Source: Faecalicatena absiana
Lineage (GTDB): Bacteria; Bacillota; Bacilli; Lactobacillales; Lactobacillaceae
Length of the DNA stretch: 64,000 nucleotides
NCBI GenBank assembly: GCA_017309015.1
Contig: JAEDAG010000001.1
Span: 230,223 to 294,222, forward strand
Direction of reading: 5' to 3'
The translations under genes and the position numbers were made by a program. Of this stretch, positions 35,731 through 44,529 are shown piece by piece (the stretch's first letter is position 1; every line of letters begins with the position of its first letter). The notes under the pieces are model-generated. The model did not search any database. It was not told where the DNA came from and was given only the letters and a program-made list of their open reading frames with translations.

Positions 35731-36669
35731 TTACTTGCCGGCTTGGGCAATAGCGGCCACAAACCACTTCTTGAAGGCTTCCCGGTCAACCTTGACCGCG
35801 ATTTTCGCGTTGGCTGGCATCTTGAAGAAACCGTCAAAGTCCATGACTGAGGCCCCGTAAGTGTAAGGGCTCTTGGTGTCAACGGCCACGTAGGCATCCT
35901 TGACTTCAAAGAGCTCCGGCGCCAAAAGCATGGCGACTGACAAGGCGTCGTAGATCCGCTTGCCCTTGGCAGCCGCGGCATCGTTGACTTCATAGTGGGA
36001 GTTCAAGCCATAGATCATTTCGCCAACTGGCCCCAAATCCTTGATCTCTTCCAAAGTCTCAGCTTCCACGAAGGCCTGGTTGCCGACTTCAAGCGGGGCA
36101 ACGAAGATCTTTAAGCCCTTAAGCCCTTCGTCAAAGACGATCTTGGCTGCTTCCGGGTCACCGGACACGTTGTATTCGTCGTATGGCCCGTAATTTCCGC
36201 GGCCCAGCGCCCCGCCCATGATGTAGAGGGCGTCGATCTTGGCCAGGTCTTCCGGATATTGGCGCAGGTACAGGGCAAAGTCGGTAGCTGGCCCAATCTG
36301 CATCAAGGTTACGGGTTCTGAGCTAGCCGCAACCGTCTCATGGATGGCTGTGGCTGCCAGGCCAGGCTTAAGCAGGCTTTGGTCAGCCGGCGGGAAGTCA
36401 AAGCCGTCCATCCCGCTCTTGCCGTGAACTTCAGAAGCATCGATCGCTGGCTTAAGCAAAGGCAGCTTGGCCCCGGCCACGACCGGTACTTTGGTGCCCA
36501 GGAACTTTTGCAAGCGCAAGGCGTTGTTCAGGGTCTTGTCCAAGGCCACGTTGCCCCAGGTTGGCACGATCAGCTTGACGTCCAGCTCCTTGGCGAAAAG
36601 CGCGATGGTCAGGCAAACCGCGTCGTCGATCCCCGGGTCAGTTGAAATAATCAAAGGTTTCTTGTTCAT
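35731..36669 (-). CDS. ribonucleoside hydrolase (IunH/Rih family)
   Basis: 312-residue Ca2+-dependent N-ribohydrolase cleaving nucleosides to base and ribose. The metal-binding STDPGIDDA motif lies at residues 9-17, IMGGALGRGNYGP around 150, with a late Asp (in RIYDALSVAML, where most members have a His-Asp pair). Substrate range (inosine/uridine) cannot be set from sequence. It has an extended -10 promoter (ATGCTAAAAT) after the rpiA terminator and is co-transcribed with gntR. Confidence 0.9.
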   Translation of the reverse strand: MNKKPLIISTDPGIDDAVCLTIALFAKELDVKLIVPTWGNVALDKTLNNALRLQKFLGTKVPVVAGAKLPLLKPAIDASEVHGKSGMDGFDFPPADQSLLKPGLAATAIHETVAASSEPVTLMQIGPATDFALYLRQYPEDLAKIDALYIMGGALGRGNYGPYDEYNVSGDPEAAKIVFDEGLKGLKIFVAPLEVGNQAFVEAETLEEIKDLGPVGEMIYGLNSHYEVNDAAAAKGKRIYDALSVAMLLAPELFEVKDAYVAVDTKSPYTYGASVMDFDGFFKMPANAKIAVKVDREAFKKWFVAAIAQAGK

Positions 36670-36772
36670 GTATTACACTCCAATTTTCGTTATTTAAGCT
36701 TAAGTATCCGTGCTTTTTAGCCAAAAACAAAATAATAGCTCTATTTTAGCATATTTTTTGGTGCAAAAAGCA

Positions 36773-36809
36773 AAATAAAGAAGCCCGTACGGGGCTTCTT
36801 TTTGCAAAA
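36773..36809 (-). terminator. terminator of rbsK-rpe-rpiA
   Basis: AAGAAGCCC and GGGCTTCTT around a 5-nt loop; the minus strand continues TTTATTTTGC. Confidence 0.85.
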
Positions 36810-36823
36810 TTCTTATTATGCTC

Positions 36824-37519
36824 TTAGCGGCATCTCGTTTCAATCTCCCCGTTGTCGCGGGCAATGATCACTTCATCACAGATATCCAAGAACAGGCCGT
36901 GCTCAACTACCCCCACCGTGTGGTCCAGGTAGTCGGCCAAGCCGCTTGGCACTGGCACGGAATCAACGTGCAGGTCCAGGATGTAGTTGCCGTAGTGGGT
37001 CTTCAAGCGGCTGCCATCCGCATTCAAACGAAACTGCGGATTGAGCCCTTCCGCTTCAAAGCGGCGCTTGTTCTGCTCGCAGGAGATCGGCAAGACCTCG
37101 ACTGGCAGCGGGAAGCCGCTCAAGTGGTCCACGACCTTGCTTTCATCAACGATCCAGACGTTCTTCTTGGAATTGACGGCCACGTTCTTTTCCAAGGTCA
37201 AAGCCGCGCCGCCGCCCTTGATCCCGTTGAGCTGCTTGTCAACCCGGTCAGCCCCGTCGACGGTCAAGTCGGCCTGGTCAATGTCAGCCAGCTCGCTGAC
37301 CGTAAAGCCCAAGCCTTCCAGCTGCTTGCGGCTGCGGCTGGACGTCGTGACGACAGCCTTAAGGGCCAGGCCTTCTTCTTCCTTGCGCCGGCCCAGTTCA
37401 TCGATGAAGAACTTGACCGTTGAACCGGTCCCAACGCCCAAAATCATGCCATCTTTTACCAAGCCCGCTGCCTGCTTGGCGGCAGCCTGCTTCAATTCAT
37501 CTTGCTTTTGGCGGTCCAT
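36824..37519 (-). CDS. rpiA: ribose-5-phosphate isomerase A
   Basis: 231-residue aldose-ketose isomerase for ribose-5-P and ribulose-5-P. GVGTGSTVKFFIDEL (phosphate loop), DGADRVDKQLNGIKGGGAALTLEK and VDESKVVDHL contain the catalytic Asp/Glu/Lys residues. AAGGAG precedes the ATG. Last gene of the rbsK-rpe-rpiA row. Confidence 0.96.
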   Translation of the reverse strand: MDRQKQDELKQAAAKQAAGLVKDGMILGVGTGSTVKFFIDELGRRKEEEGLALKAVVTTSSRSRKQLEGLGFTVSELADIDQADLTVDGADRVDKQLNGIKGGGAALTLEKNVAVNSKKNVWIVDESKVVDHLSGFPLPVEVLPISCEQNKRRFEAEGLNPQFRLNADGSRLKTHYGNYILDLHVDSVPVPSGLADYLDHTVGVVEHGLFLDICDEVIIARDNGEIETRCR

Positions 37520-37562
37520 CTGCTTATCTCCTTTTCTGTCAATCTTTGCTTTTTCTCGATGT

Positions 37563-38246
37563 TTATTCTTCTTCAGTCAAAGCCGCGGTCAGCTCCTTGA
37601 CCTGGCCGGCAATGTCGCCCTTGCCAAAAATATATGAGCCGGCAACAAAGACATCGGCGCCTGCTGCTTGGGCAATCTTGGCCGTTTCGGCGTTGATCCC
37701 CCCGTCGACTTCGATCATGACCCGGCGGCCTGGGCGGGAAGCGTGGGCGTCAACGACTTCCTTGGCCGCCCTGATTCTTTCCGCTGAATCTGGTAGGAAC
37801 TTTTGCCCGCCAAAGCCTGGGAAAACGGTCATGATCAAGGCTTGGTCGATCTTGGCGGCCAGCTTGGTCAAAACCTTGACGTCAGTGCTTGGGTTCAAGG
37901 CCACGCCCATACGGCTGCCATGCCGGTGGAGGTAGTCAGCCCAGCTGCCGATCTGGTTGGGATTTTCAACGGCTTCGTAGTGGAATTCGATTAAGTCGGC
38001 ACCCGCGTCCGCGAAGACTGGCACCATTTCGTTGACCTTGTCCCCCATCAAGTGGACTTCCGCCTGGACGTTTGGAAAGTGGCGCTTGAAGTCCTTGACC
38101 AATTGCGGGCCATAGGACAGGTTGGATACGAAGTGGCCATCCATGACGTCGATATGGAAGCGGGTAATGCCCGCGTCAACGGCTTCCTGAATCTGCTCGC
38201 CAAGGAACATATTGTCTGCATTTAAAATTGAAGGTGCGATCAGCAT
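37563..38246 (-). CDS. rpe: ribulose-phosphate 3-epimerase
   Basis: 227-residue TIM-barrel epimerase linking ribulose-5-P and xylulose-5-P. Metal ligands and catalytic Asps are in FHIDVMDGHFV and IEVDGGIN; His in VHLMG. An Fe/Zn enzyme by family. This step provides the phosphoketolase substrate. It lies 43 nt before rpiA. Confidence 0.93.
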   Translation of the reverse strand: MLIAPSILNADNMFLGEQIQEAVDAGITRFHIDVMDGHFVSNLSYGPQLVKDFKRHFPNVQAEVHLMGDKVNEMVPVFADAGADLIEFHYEAVENPNQIGSWADYLHRHGSRMGVALNPSTDVKVLTKLAAKIDQALIMTVFPGFGGQKFLPDSAERIRAAKEVVDAHASRPGRRVMIEVDGGINAETAKIAQAAGADVFVAGSYIFGKGDIAGQVKELTAALTEEE

Positions 38247-38340
38247 TCGCTTATTATCCTTTCTGCTTCTTAATGATTGTGACTCGATGTTTTTCCTGTG
38301 CCTACTTTACACCAGTTTGCCCAAAAATCCTATTTTTTAT

Positions 38341-39267
38341 CTATTTATCTGCCTCATCAGCAGCCTTGACTTCGGCTGAGGCAGGAATTGACGGCTGGGC
38401 GCCAAGCTTTTGCACGGCCAGGGAGCTGGCGCGGTTGGCAAAACGGGCTGCCTCCTGAACGTTGCTGAAGTCGCTCTTGACGGTCCCGGCAAAGTAGCCC
38501 AGGAAGGTGTCCCCAGCCGCCGTGGTGTCCACTGCCTTGACCTTGAAGGCTGGAACCAGACCGGTAAAGGCTTCGGCTGAGACATATGAGCCCTTGCTGC
38601 CATAAGTGATGATGACCGTCTTGATCCCCATCTCGTGCAGCTTGGCGGCATTTTTGGCCAAGTCGGCCTCATTTTCAACCGGCAAGCCCGTCAACAGGGC
38701 GCTTTCGGTTTCGTTTGGCGTAATGGCATCAGTCAAGTCCAGCAATTCCTGGGGCAGGTCCTTGACTGCCGGGGCAGGATTCAGGATGGTCACCTTGCCG
38801 GCAGCCTTGGCCAGCTTGAAAGCCGCGACCGTCGCCGGGATCGGGGTTTCCAGCTGGGCTACGACGCAGTCGGCTTGGGCAATCAAGTCCTTGGCCTTTT
38901 CAACGTCGGCGCTGGTCAGCTTGTAGTTGGCGCCATGATCGATAATGATGTCGTTTTGCCCTTCGGCATTCAAAGTAATGTAAGCATGGCCGGTCTTTTC
39001 GTCGGGAGTAGTCAGGATGTGGCCAGTCTTGACCCCGTAGCCTGACAGCTGGTCGATCATCCAGGGACCGAAATTGTCATCGCCGACCCGGGAAATAAAA
39101 GTACATTCTGCCCCGCTCTTGGCCGCCGCGATGGCCTGGTTGGCCCCCTTGCCACCGCCGGCTTCACTGACGCCAGTGGCGTTGATCGTTTCGCCAGGCT
39201 TTGGGAAGTCCTGAACGTGCAGGGTCGTGTCCACGTTGCTTGAGCCAACAACAATAATCCGTTTCAT
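38341..39267 (-). CDS. rbsK: ribokinase
   Basis: 308-residue PfkB-family kinase phosphorylating ribose at O5. VGSSNVDTTLHVQDFPKPGET and GGGKGANQAIAAAKSG are the ribose-site signatures, and DTTAAGDTFLGYFAG holds the catalytic base Asp. No ribose transporter gene accompanies it, which fits ribose being made inside the cell by the nucleoside hydrolase. Confidence 0.95.
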   Translation of the reverse strand: MKRIIVVGSSNVDTTLHVQDFPKPGETINATGVSEAGGGKGANQAIAAAKSGAECTFISRVGDDNFGPWMIDQLSGYGVKTGHILTTPDEKTGHAYITLNAEGQNDIIIDHGANYKLTSADVEKAKDLIAQADCVVAQLETPIPATVAAFKLAKAAGKVTILNPAPAVKDLPQELLDLTDAITPNETESALLTGLPVENEADLAKNAAKLHEMGIKTVIITYGSKGSYVSAEAFTGLVPAFKVKAVDTTAAGDTFLGYFAGTVKSDFSNVQEAARFANRASSLAVQKLGAQPSIPASAEVKAADEADK

Positions 39268-39362
39268 AGTTTGATCCTCTCATTCATTTTTCTGACGTTT
39301 GCTATCTAAAAATAATTATAACCGAACTTCGCCTGCACGGGCTGGCAAGCATTTTTCACAAT

Positions 39363-39393
39363 AAAAAACCTGCCGCCAAATTGGCGCCAGGTT
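39363..39393 (-). terminator. terminator of the 167-aa gene
   Basis: AACCTGcCGCC and GGCGcCAGGTT around AAATT; the minus strand continues TTTTTTATTG. Confidence 0.85.
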
Positions 39394-39403
39394 CACATCA
39401 ATG

Positions 39404-39907
39404 CTACTTCAGACTGTAAGCAATCTTGTAGCGGTTAAGGCTGTACTTGTCATAGATGTCAGCTACGACTTCATTGAAGTTCTGAATTCTCTGATTGCCG
39501 TCGCTTGCCGCTGACTGGAACCTTTCCGCCAGGCCCGCCAGAACCTGCTGCTTGACCTGCTCATAGTCACTGACCCGGTCCGGGGTCTTGCGCAAGTCGC
39601 GGATCAGGGCGCTCAGCGTAAAGTCGGACTCAGCCGCCAGAAAATTCAGCTCATGGTCAAAGACCAGGCAATAGCGGTAGGTCTTCCGGCCGCGAAAGTC
39701 CACGGAGTTGAAGATGTCCAGGTAAAGGTAAAGCTTCAGTTTCTTCAGGTCTGCCGGCGTCAATTGCCCGGTCAGCATCTTGAAGTTCTGGTAGTTGGCG
39801 AAAAAGTCGTAGAAATCGCCGTAAAAGTCGTCCTGGAAATGGTCCAGGGCTGGATCCGCGTCATCCAGCAGCTGCCTCTCCAGGACTGCCTGCAATGTTT
39901 CTGCCAT
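39404..39907 (-). CDS. hypothetical protein
   Basis: 167-residue soluble protein, rich in Asp/Phe/Tyr near the N-terminus (HFQDDFYGDFYDFFANYQNF). No family recognised. It lies downstream of the polyphosphate operon but beyond a terminator that overlaps the hydrolase stop, so co-transcription would need read-through. GGAGG precedes the ATG. Confidence 0.65.
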   Translation of the reverse strand: MAETLQAVLERQLLDDADPALDHFQDDFYGDFYDFFANYQNFKMLTGQLTPADLKKLKLYLYLDIFNSVDFRGRKTYRYCLVFDHELNFLAAESDFTLSALIRDLRKTPDRVSDYEQVKQQVLAGLAERFQSAASDGNQRIQNFNEVVADIYDKYSLNRYKIAYSLK

Positions 39908-39974
39908 ATTTTTTCAACCTCCAAAAAGCCACTCTACAAAATCCATCATGCCTATTATAGCCAAGATCATGCAC

Positions 39975-40003
39975 AGAAAAAAGACGGGCTCATTGCCCGT
40001 CTT
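39975..40003 (-). terminator. terminator overlapping the hydrolase stop codon
   Basis: AAGACGGGC (39981-39989) and GCCCGTCTT (39995-40003); the 3' side on the minus strand is TTTTTTCTG. The TGA stop of the upstream gene (39990-39992) lies in the loop. Confidence 0.85.
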
Positions 40004-40910
40004 TTCCCTCAAAATTGTCATAGCGGTCGCCGAATTCCTTCATGAAGCTGGAGTTGAACAAGTCCTCCTTAAGCTGCTGCCATTTTGGACTGGCGGCTTC
40101 AGCCAGCTTCTTGCGGCCGGACAAAAGCGCCGATAACTCGCCCGTCGTGGACAAGAACCTGCCCTGCCGCTGGCTGCTGAGCAGAAATTTGGCATCAACC
40201 GGCTTTTCCAATAAGCGGCCATGCTCATCAAAGCGGTAGCCGCCCCACATGTGCTGCTTGACCGGATTCTTCAGCTGCACGCTGTCGATATAGTGCAGCC
40301 GGCCCACCATCTTGTGCGTTGCCGTATAGCCCAAGGTCACGGGATCATAGATATCCACGTAGGCATTGATCTTGGGGCGCAAGTGATTGGCCATCTGCCG
40401 CTGGCGCCGGTCCAGCATCCGCCAGATATTGGTCCCCTCATAGAGGTAGGCTCCAGCAATCTGCCCGGAGTGGCGGCAATTGGCCAGGGCATACTGGGCG
40501 TTGATTGCCCCTAAGGAATGGCCGTAGATGTAAAAACGGCTCTTAGGGAATTCAAGCAGCCAGCGGTTCAAGTACTTGGCGGCTGTAAGCAGCTGACTGG
40601 GCACGGCCCTGGAATCCGTTACCATATTGACAAAAATTGGCAGGTTGGTCTTCATCCATTCGTCGCGCCAAGTGGTGACGTTGCCCTTTTTCAGGCCATA
40701 CGAGCCCTTGAACAGGACCGTAATCTCAATCTGCGGGCCCGTGTGGTTTTCCAGCAAAAAAGCCTGCATCCCGTCTTCGGCATAAACGTCCCGGGTCAAG
40801 ACGCCGATGGCCTTCTGGCCGATCTCGACCGTCTCCCCGATGTTCAAGCCCTCGTAGGCTTTTTGCGCCAGCTGCACCCGCTCTTTATCAGTCAGGCATT
40901 CATTAATCAT
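39990..40910 (-). CDS. lipase-like alpha/beta hydrolase, polyphosphate operon
   Basis: 306-residue protein with a lipase-type nucleophile elbow, IYGHSLGAINAQYALAN (Ser near 138). The preceding FKGSYGLKKGNVTTWRDEW and the later DIYDPVTLGY (candidate Asp) suggest a DUF2974/lipase-3-like fold without a signal peptide. The closing His is not certain. It overlaps the DUF2252 gene by 8 nt and ends the ppx-ppk array, so it is probably translated with it. Substrate unknown. Confidence 0.75.
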   Translation of the reverse strand: MINECLTDKERVQLAQKAYEGLNIGETVEIGQKAIGVLTRDVYAEDGMQAFLLENHTGPQIEITVLFKGSYGLKKGNVTTWRDEWMKTNLPIFVNMVTDSRAVPSQLLTAAKYLNRWLLEFPKSRFYIYGHSLGAINAQYALANCRHSGQIAGAYLYEGTNIWRMLDRRQRQMANHLRPKINAYVDIYDPVTLGYTATHKMVGRLHYIDSVQLKNPVKQHMWGGYRFDEHGRLLEKPVDAKFLLSSQRQGRFLSTTGELSALLSGRKKLAEAASPKWQQLKEDLFNSSFMKEFGDRYDNFEGKDGQ

Positions 40911-42306
40911 CTAGATCCCCATCCTCGCCCTGCAAATACTTGCTGAAGGCGGCGTAGTCCCTTTCCATCTGGTCGGCATATGCCAGCGCCCAGCTGGCCA
41001 GGCCATCATCCAAGTCGCGCTGCTTGTGGACATAGCCATAGATCATTGGCGCGGTCGGACTTTCGTAGTGGGCTACGGCCAAAATGAAGGAGCAGATCAG
41101 GCAATAGGCTGAAAAGCTTTCCAGATCTAATTTCAGGGGGTCAATGGAGTCCTTCATGTCGCGGAATTGACGGACATAGAAGGAGCGCCCATTGACGTGC
41201 ATGGCGCCCAGGAAGGGGTCATAGTGGGTCTGCAGCACCCGCTGGGCCGTGATGATCCGCTTGCCTTCGTCCTTTTCCTGGGACCGGCTTTCACTGACCG
41301 TCAAGGCGGACAGGTTGTAGCGCAGCGGCATGGCCTCTTTGATCTGAAGCACCAGGTGGCTGCCATCCTTGCCCGTCAGCAGGGCCAGGTAGCAACGCGT
41401 GCCCCAAGAGCCAACGCCGACTGAGTAGCGGATTATGTCCGTAACCTGGTAGCTCATCAGCAGCACCCGCACGTCATCTGAGACGCTTTGCTGGTACTCG
41501 CCCATCCCCTGCAGCAATTGGGCATAGAGCCCAGGCGACACCCGCCGGGCACGCGGCGGATTTTCGTTAAAGCGCAGCTGCCCGTCCGCGTCCAAGTGGG
41601 TGAACTTCTTGACCACCTTGTCTGAGTTGTTCTTCGGCGCCCTTTGGGCCACCTTCTTCAAGACCGCCTTCATCTGCTCGCTTTCCGTCATCTCTTCGAT
41701 CAAGTCGTTGATGTTGTAGGAAGCGTAGAACAAGTCCAGCAGGTCAAAGGAGTTGGCGTAGTCAATCCCCCGGCGGTAGCCGTGGACGGAATTGCGCAGG
41801 ACGTTCTTGATCGCGTCCTGGTCAAAGCCGTTGATCCGCCCGGTCAATACGATGCTGGTCAACAGCCGCTTCAAGTCAAATTCCCAGTTGCCGATCCGGG
41901 CTTCGTCAAAGTCGTTGAGGCCAAACAGCAGCTGGCGCTCAGGCGAAGCAAAGAAGCCAAAATTGGTCAGGTGGGAGTCCCCGCAGATAATGACTGGAAT
42001 ATGGCTCAAGCAATCGTCAAAAGCCCTGAGGTCCGCTTCCATGATCCCTGCCGTGGCCCGGAAGTAGGAAAAAGGATTCTGCATCATCCGCTCATGCCGC
42101 ATCCCCAGCAATTCCGGGATCATTTTTTCCTCAGTGAGGCGGATCAAGTGAACCACGTCCCGGTCAACCGGATTAAAGGTGGAGATGGCCCTGATTGGAT
42201 ACGTGAGCCGGCGCGCTTTCCCAAGCTTGATCAGGTCCTCCTTGCTGTCGCCGATGAACAGCTGGTCAATCTTGAAGCTCTCAATTTCATGCTTGTCTGT
42301 CTTCAT
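40903..42306 (-). CDS. DUF2252 protein (kinase-like fold)
   Basis: 467-residue DUF2252 member. Motifs typical of this family and of the protein-kinase/APH superfamily are seen: CGDSHLTNFGFF (Brenner-like catalytic loop) and FGLNDFDEARIGNWEFDLKRL (metal-binding DxD-like segment), followed by a Ser/Arg-rich region and YVRQFRDMKDS. By fold it could be a phosphotransferase, but no DUF2252 reaction is known to me. It follows ppk by 47 nt and overlaps the hydrolase by 8 nt. A link to polyphosphate is suggested by position only. Confidence 0.85.
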   Translation of the reverse strand: MKTDKHEIESFKIDQLFIGDSKEDLIKLGKARRLTYPIRAISTFNPVDRDVVHLIRLTEEKMIPELLGMRHERMMQNPFSYFRATAGIMEADLRAFDDCLSHIPVIICGDSHLTNFGFFASPERQLLFGLNDFDEARIGNWEFDLKRLLTSIVLTGRINGFDQDAIKNVLRNSVHGYRRGIDYANSFDLLDLFYASYNINDLIEEMTESEQMKAVLKKVAQRAPKNNSDKVVKKFTHLDADGQLRFNENPPRARRVSPGLYAQLLQGMGEYQQSVSDDVRVLLMSYQVTDIIRYSVGVGSWGTRCYLALLTGKDGSHLVLQIKEAMPLRYNLSALTVSESRSQEKDEGKRIITAQRVLQTHYDPFLGAMHVNGRSFYVRQFRDMKDSIDPLKLDLESFSAYCLICSFILAVAHYESPTAPMIYGYVHKQRDLDDGLASWALAYADQMERDYAAFSKYLQGEDGDLDD

Positions 42307-42353
42307 AAAGCCTTCTAATCAAACAATCTTTTCGTGCATGCTAATTATAAATT

Positions 42354-44525
42354 TTAGTCTTCCGTGTCTTCCAGCTCGTTTTCCTGCGGCTTCATAGCTT
42401 CAAAAGCGTCCTTGTGGATTTCGGATTCAGCCGCTTCGGCTTCCTTGACCGCCTGGACCTTTTCCTCGGCCTCGGCGATGAAGTATTCCTGGCTGCTGAA
42501 CGGACTTTGCCCGCGGCGGTCAGCGTGAACCCATTCGGTCCCGTGCAGGATCCGGGCTTGAACATTGTCCCGCCACATCTTGGCAAAAATATCCAAGACC
42601 CGGGCCTTAAGGTCGTCCTGCAGGATCGGGAAGAGGGTTTCAACGCGCCGGTTCAGGTTCCGCCGCATCATGTCGGCACTGGCCAGGTAGACTTCTTCCT
42701 TGCCGTCGTTGTAGAAGTAGTAGATCCGGCTGTGTTCCAGGAAGCGGCCCACGATCGAGTGCACTTCAATGTTGTCAGAAACGCCTGGAATTTCGGTCCG
42801 CAGGCAGCAGATCCCGCGCACGATCAAGTGAATCTTGACGCCGGCAGCGGAGGCTTCATACAGCTTGGCGATCACGTCCTGGTCAGACAGGGAGTTCATC
42901 TTCATGTGAATCTCGGCATGGCGGCCCGCTCGGGCGATGGCGATTTCGTTGTCGATCTTTTCATAGATGAACTGGCGGATCAGCTTCGGCGAAATCCGCA
43001 GCTTGCTGAAGTAAGGCGGCTTGGAGTAGCCAGACAGCATGTTGAAGAGGTTGGTGGCGTCCACGCCCAGGTCACGATCGCAGGTAAACAGCCCCAAGTC
43101 AGTGTAGAAGTGGGCGGTAACGTCGTTGTAGTTCCCAGTCCCCAGGTGCAGGTAGCGGCGGATGCCGTCGCTGTCTCTTCTGATAACCAGGGTTACCTTG
43201 GTGTGGGTCTTCAGGCCAACCAGCCCGTAGATTACGTGGCAGCCCATCTGTTCCAGGGTTCTCGCCCAGTGGACGTTGTTTGATTCATCAAAGCGGGCCT
43301 TGACTTCAACCAGAACGGTTACCTGCTTGCCGGCTTGGGCCGCCTGGCCCAGGTACTTGATGATCGGTGAGTTGCCGGAAACCCGGTACAGGGTCATCTT
43401 GATGGCCAAGACGTCCGGGTCCTTGGCAGCCTGCTTGACGAAGTTCAAGACGGCGTCAAAGCTGTCATATGGGTGCTGGACCAGGTAGTCCTTTTCCCTG
43501 ATTGAGTCAAAAATATTGTGGTCGCTGCGCAGGGCCGGGTCGATGTAGGCATGCATTGGCTCATAGCGCAGGTCATCGTGGCCTTCAACCAGACCTGGCA
43601 GCTTCTTCAAGAAGGTCAGGTCGATCGGGCCGTTGATGGAGAAGACGCTTGGCTCATCCACGTTCAGCCGCTTCATCAGGTGCTTGACCAGCTTGGCGCT
43701 CATTGAGCTTTCAACTTCCAAGCGGGTCACGTGCCCGTGCTCGCGGTCCTTCAATTGCTTGCGGACGGCCAAAAGGAAGTCGGAAGTATCGCTTTCAGAC
43801 ACGTCCAGGTCCATGTCCCGGGTAACCCGGTAGCAGGATGCCTGACGGATTTCGTAGCCGTCAAACAGGCGGTCCAGGTACTTTTTGACGATGTCTTCCA
43901 GCATGATGAAGTTATTTTCGCCATCCGGCAGCTTGACCAGCCGCGGGAAGATGTTCGGCACACGGACGGTCGCGAACTCGTGCTTGCCGTCTTCTTCGCT
44001 TCTGAGGCGGATGGCAATGTTCAGCGAGTCGTTGCTGATGAATGGGAACGGCCGGGACTGGTCGTCAGCCATTGGCGTCAGGACTGGGTACAATTCGTTG
44101 TTGAAGTAGCGGCGGATATACTCTTCCTGGTCCTCGCTCAGCTCATCCACGTCCAAGATGCGGATGTTCTGCCGCCTCAGCAAAGGCAACAGCGAACGGG
44201 AGTAGGTTGAGTAGCGGCGCTCAACGACTTCATGCTCTTTCTCGTTGATGGCGTTCAATTGCTCAAGCGGAGTCAGCCCGCTGGCATCCTTGCTTTGCAC
44301 GTCAGCGGCGACCAGCTTGCTCAAGGAAGCCACGCGGACCATGTAGAATTCGTCAACGTTTGACTGGGTGATGCCCAGGAAGTTGGCCCTTTCCAGAAGC
44401 GGCTCATCCGGGTTTCTGGCTTCATCCAGGCAGCGGTCGTTGAAGTCCAGCCAGCTCAATTCCCGGTTGCTGTAATAGCTAGGATCAGTAAATTCTGTGA
44501 TTTGTTTTTCTGTTTCTTTAGTCAT
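42354..44525 (-). CDS. ppk: polyphosphate kinase 1
   Basis: 723-residue PPK1, which makes polyphosphate reversibly from ATP. N-terminal domain begins YSNRELSWLDFNDRCLDEA; two C-terminal PLD-like domains carry the autophosphorylated His in VGLKTHTKVTL and the second His in EVHSIVGRFLEHSRIYYF. Length matches the family, with an added acidic tail. It starts 4 nt after the ppx stop. Confidence 0.96.
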   Translation of the reverse strand: MTKETEKQITEFTDPSYYSNRELSWLDFNDRCLDEARNPDEPLLERANFLGITQSNVDEFYMVRVASLSKLVAADVQSKDASGLTPLEQLNAINEKEHEVVERRYSTYSRSLLPLLRRQNIRILDVDELSEDQEEYIRRYFNNELYPVLTPMADDQSRPFPFISNDSLNIAIRLRSEEDGKHEFATVRVPNIFPRLVKLPDGENNFIMLEDIVKKYLDRLFDGYEIRQASCYRVTRDMDLDVSESDTSDFLLAVRKQLKDREHGHVTRLEVESSMSAKLVKHLMKRLNVDEPSVFSINGPIDLTFLKKLPGLVEGHDDLRYEPMHAYIDPALRSDHNIFDSIREKDYLVQHPYDSFDAVLNFVKQAAKDPDVLAIKMTLYRVSGNSPIIKYLGQAAQAGKQVTVLVEVKARFDESNNVHWARTLEQMGCHVIYGLVGLKTHTKVTLVIRRDSDGIRRYLHLGTGNYNDVTAHFYTDLGLFTCDRDLGVDATNLFNMLSGYSKPPYFSKLRISPKLIRQFIYEKIDNEIAIARAGRHAEIHMKMNSLSDQDVIAKLYEASAAGVKIHLIVRGICCLRTEIPGVSDNIEVHSIVGRFLEHSRIYYFYNDGKEEVYLASADMMRRNLNRRVETLFPILQDDLKARVLDIFAKMWRDNVQARILHGTEWVHADRRGQSPFSSQEYFIAEAEEKVQAVKEAEAAESEIHKDAFEAMKPQENELEDTED

Positions 44526-44529
44526 CGTC

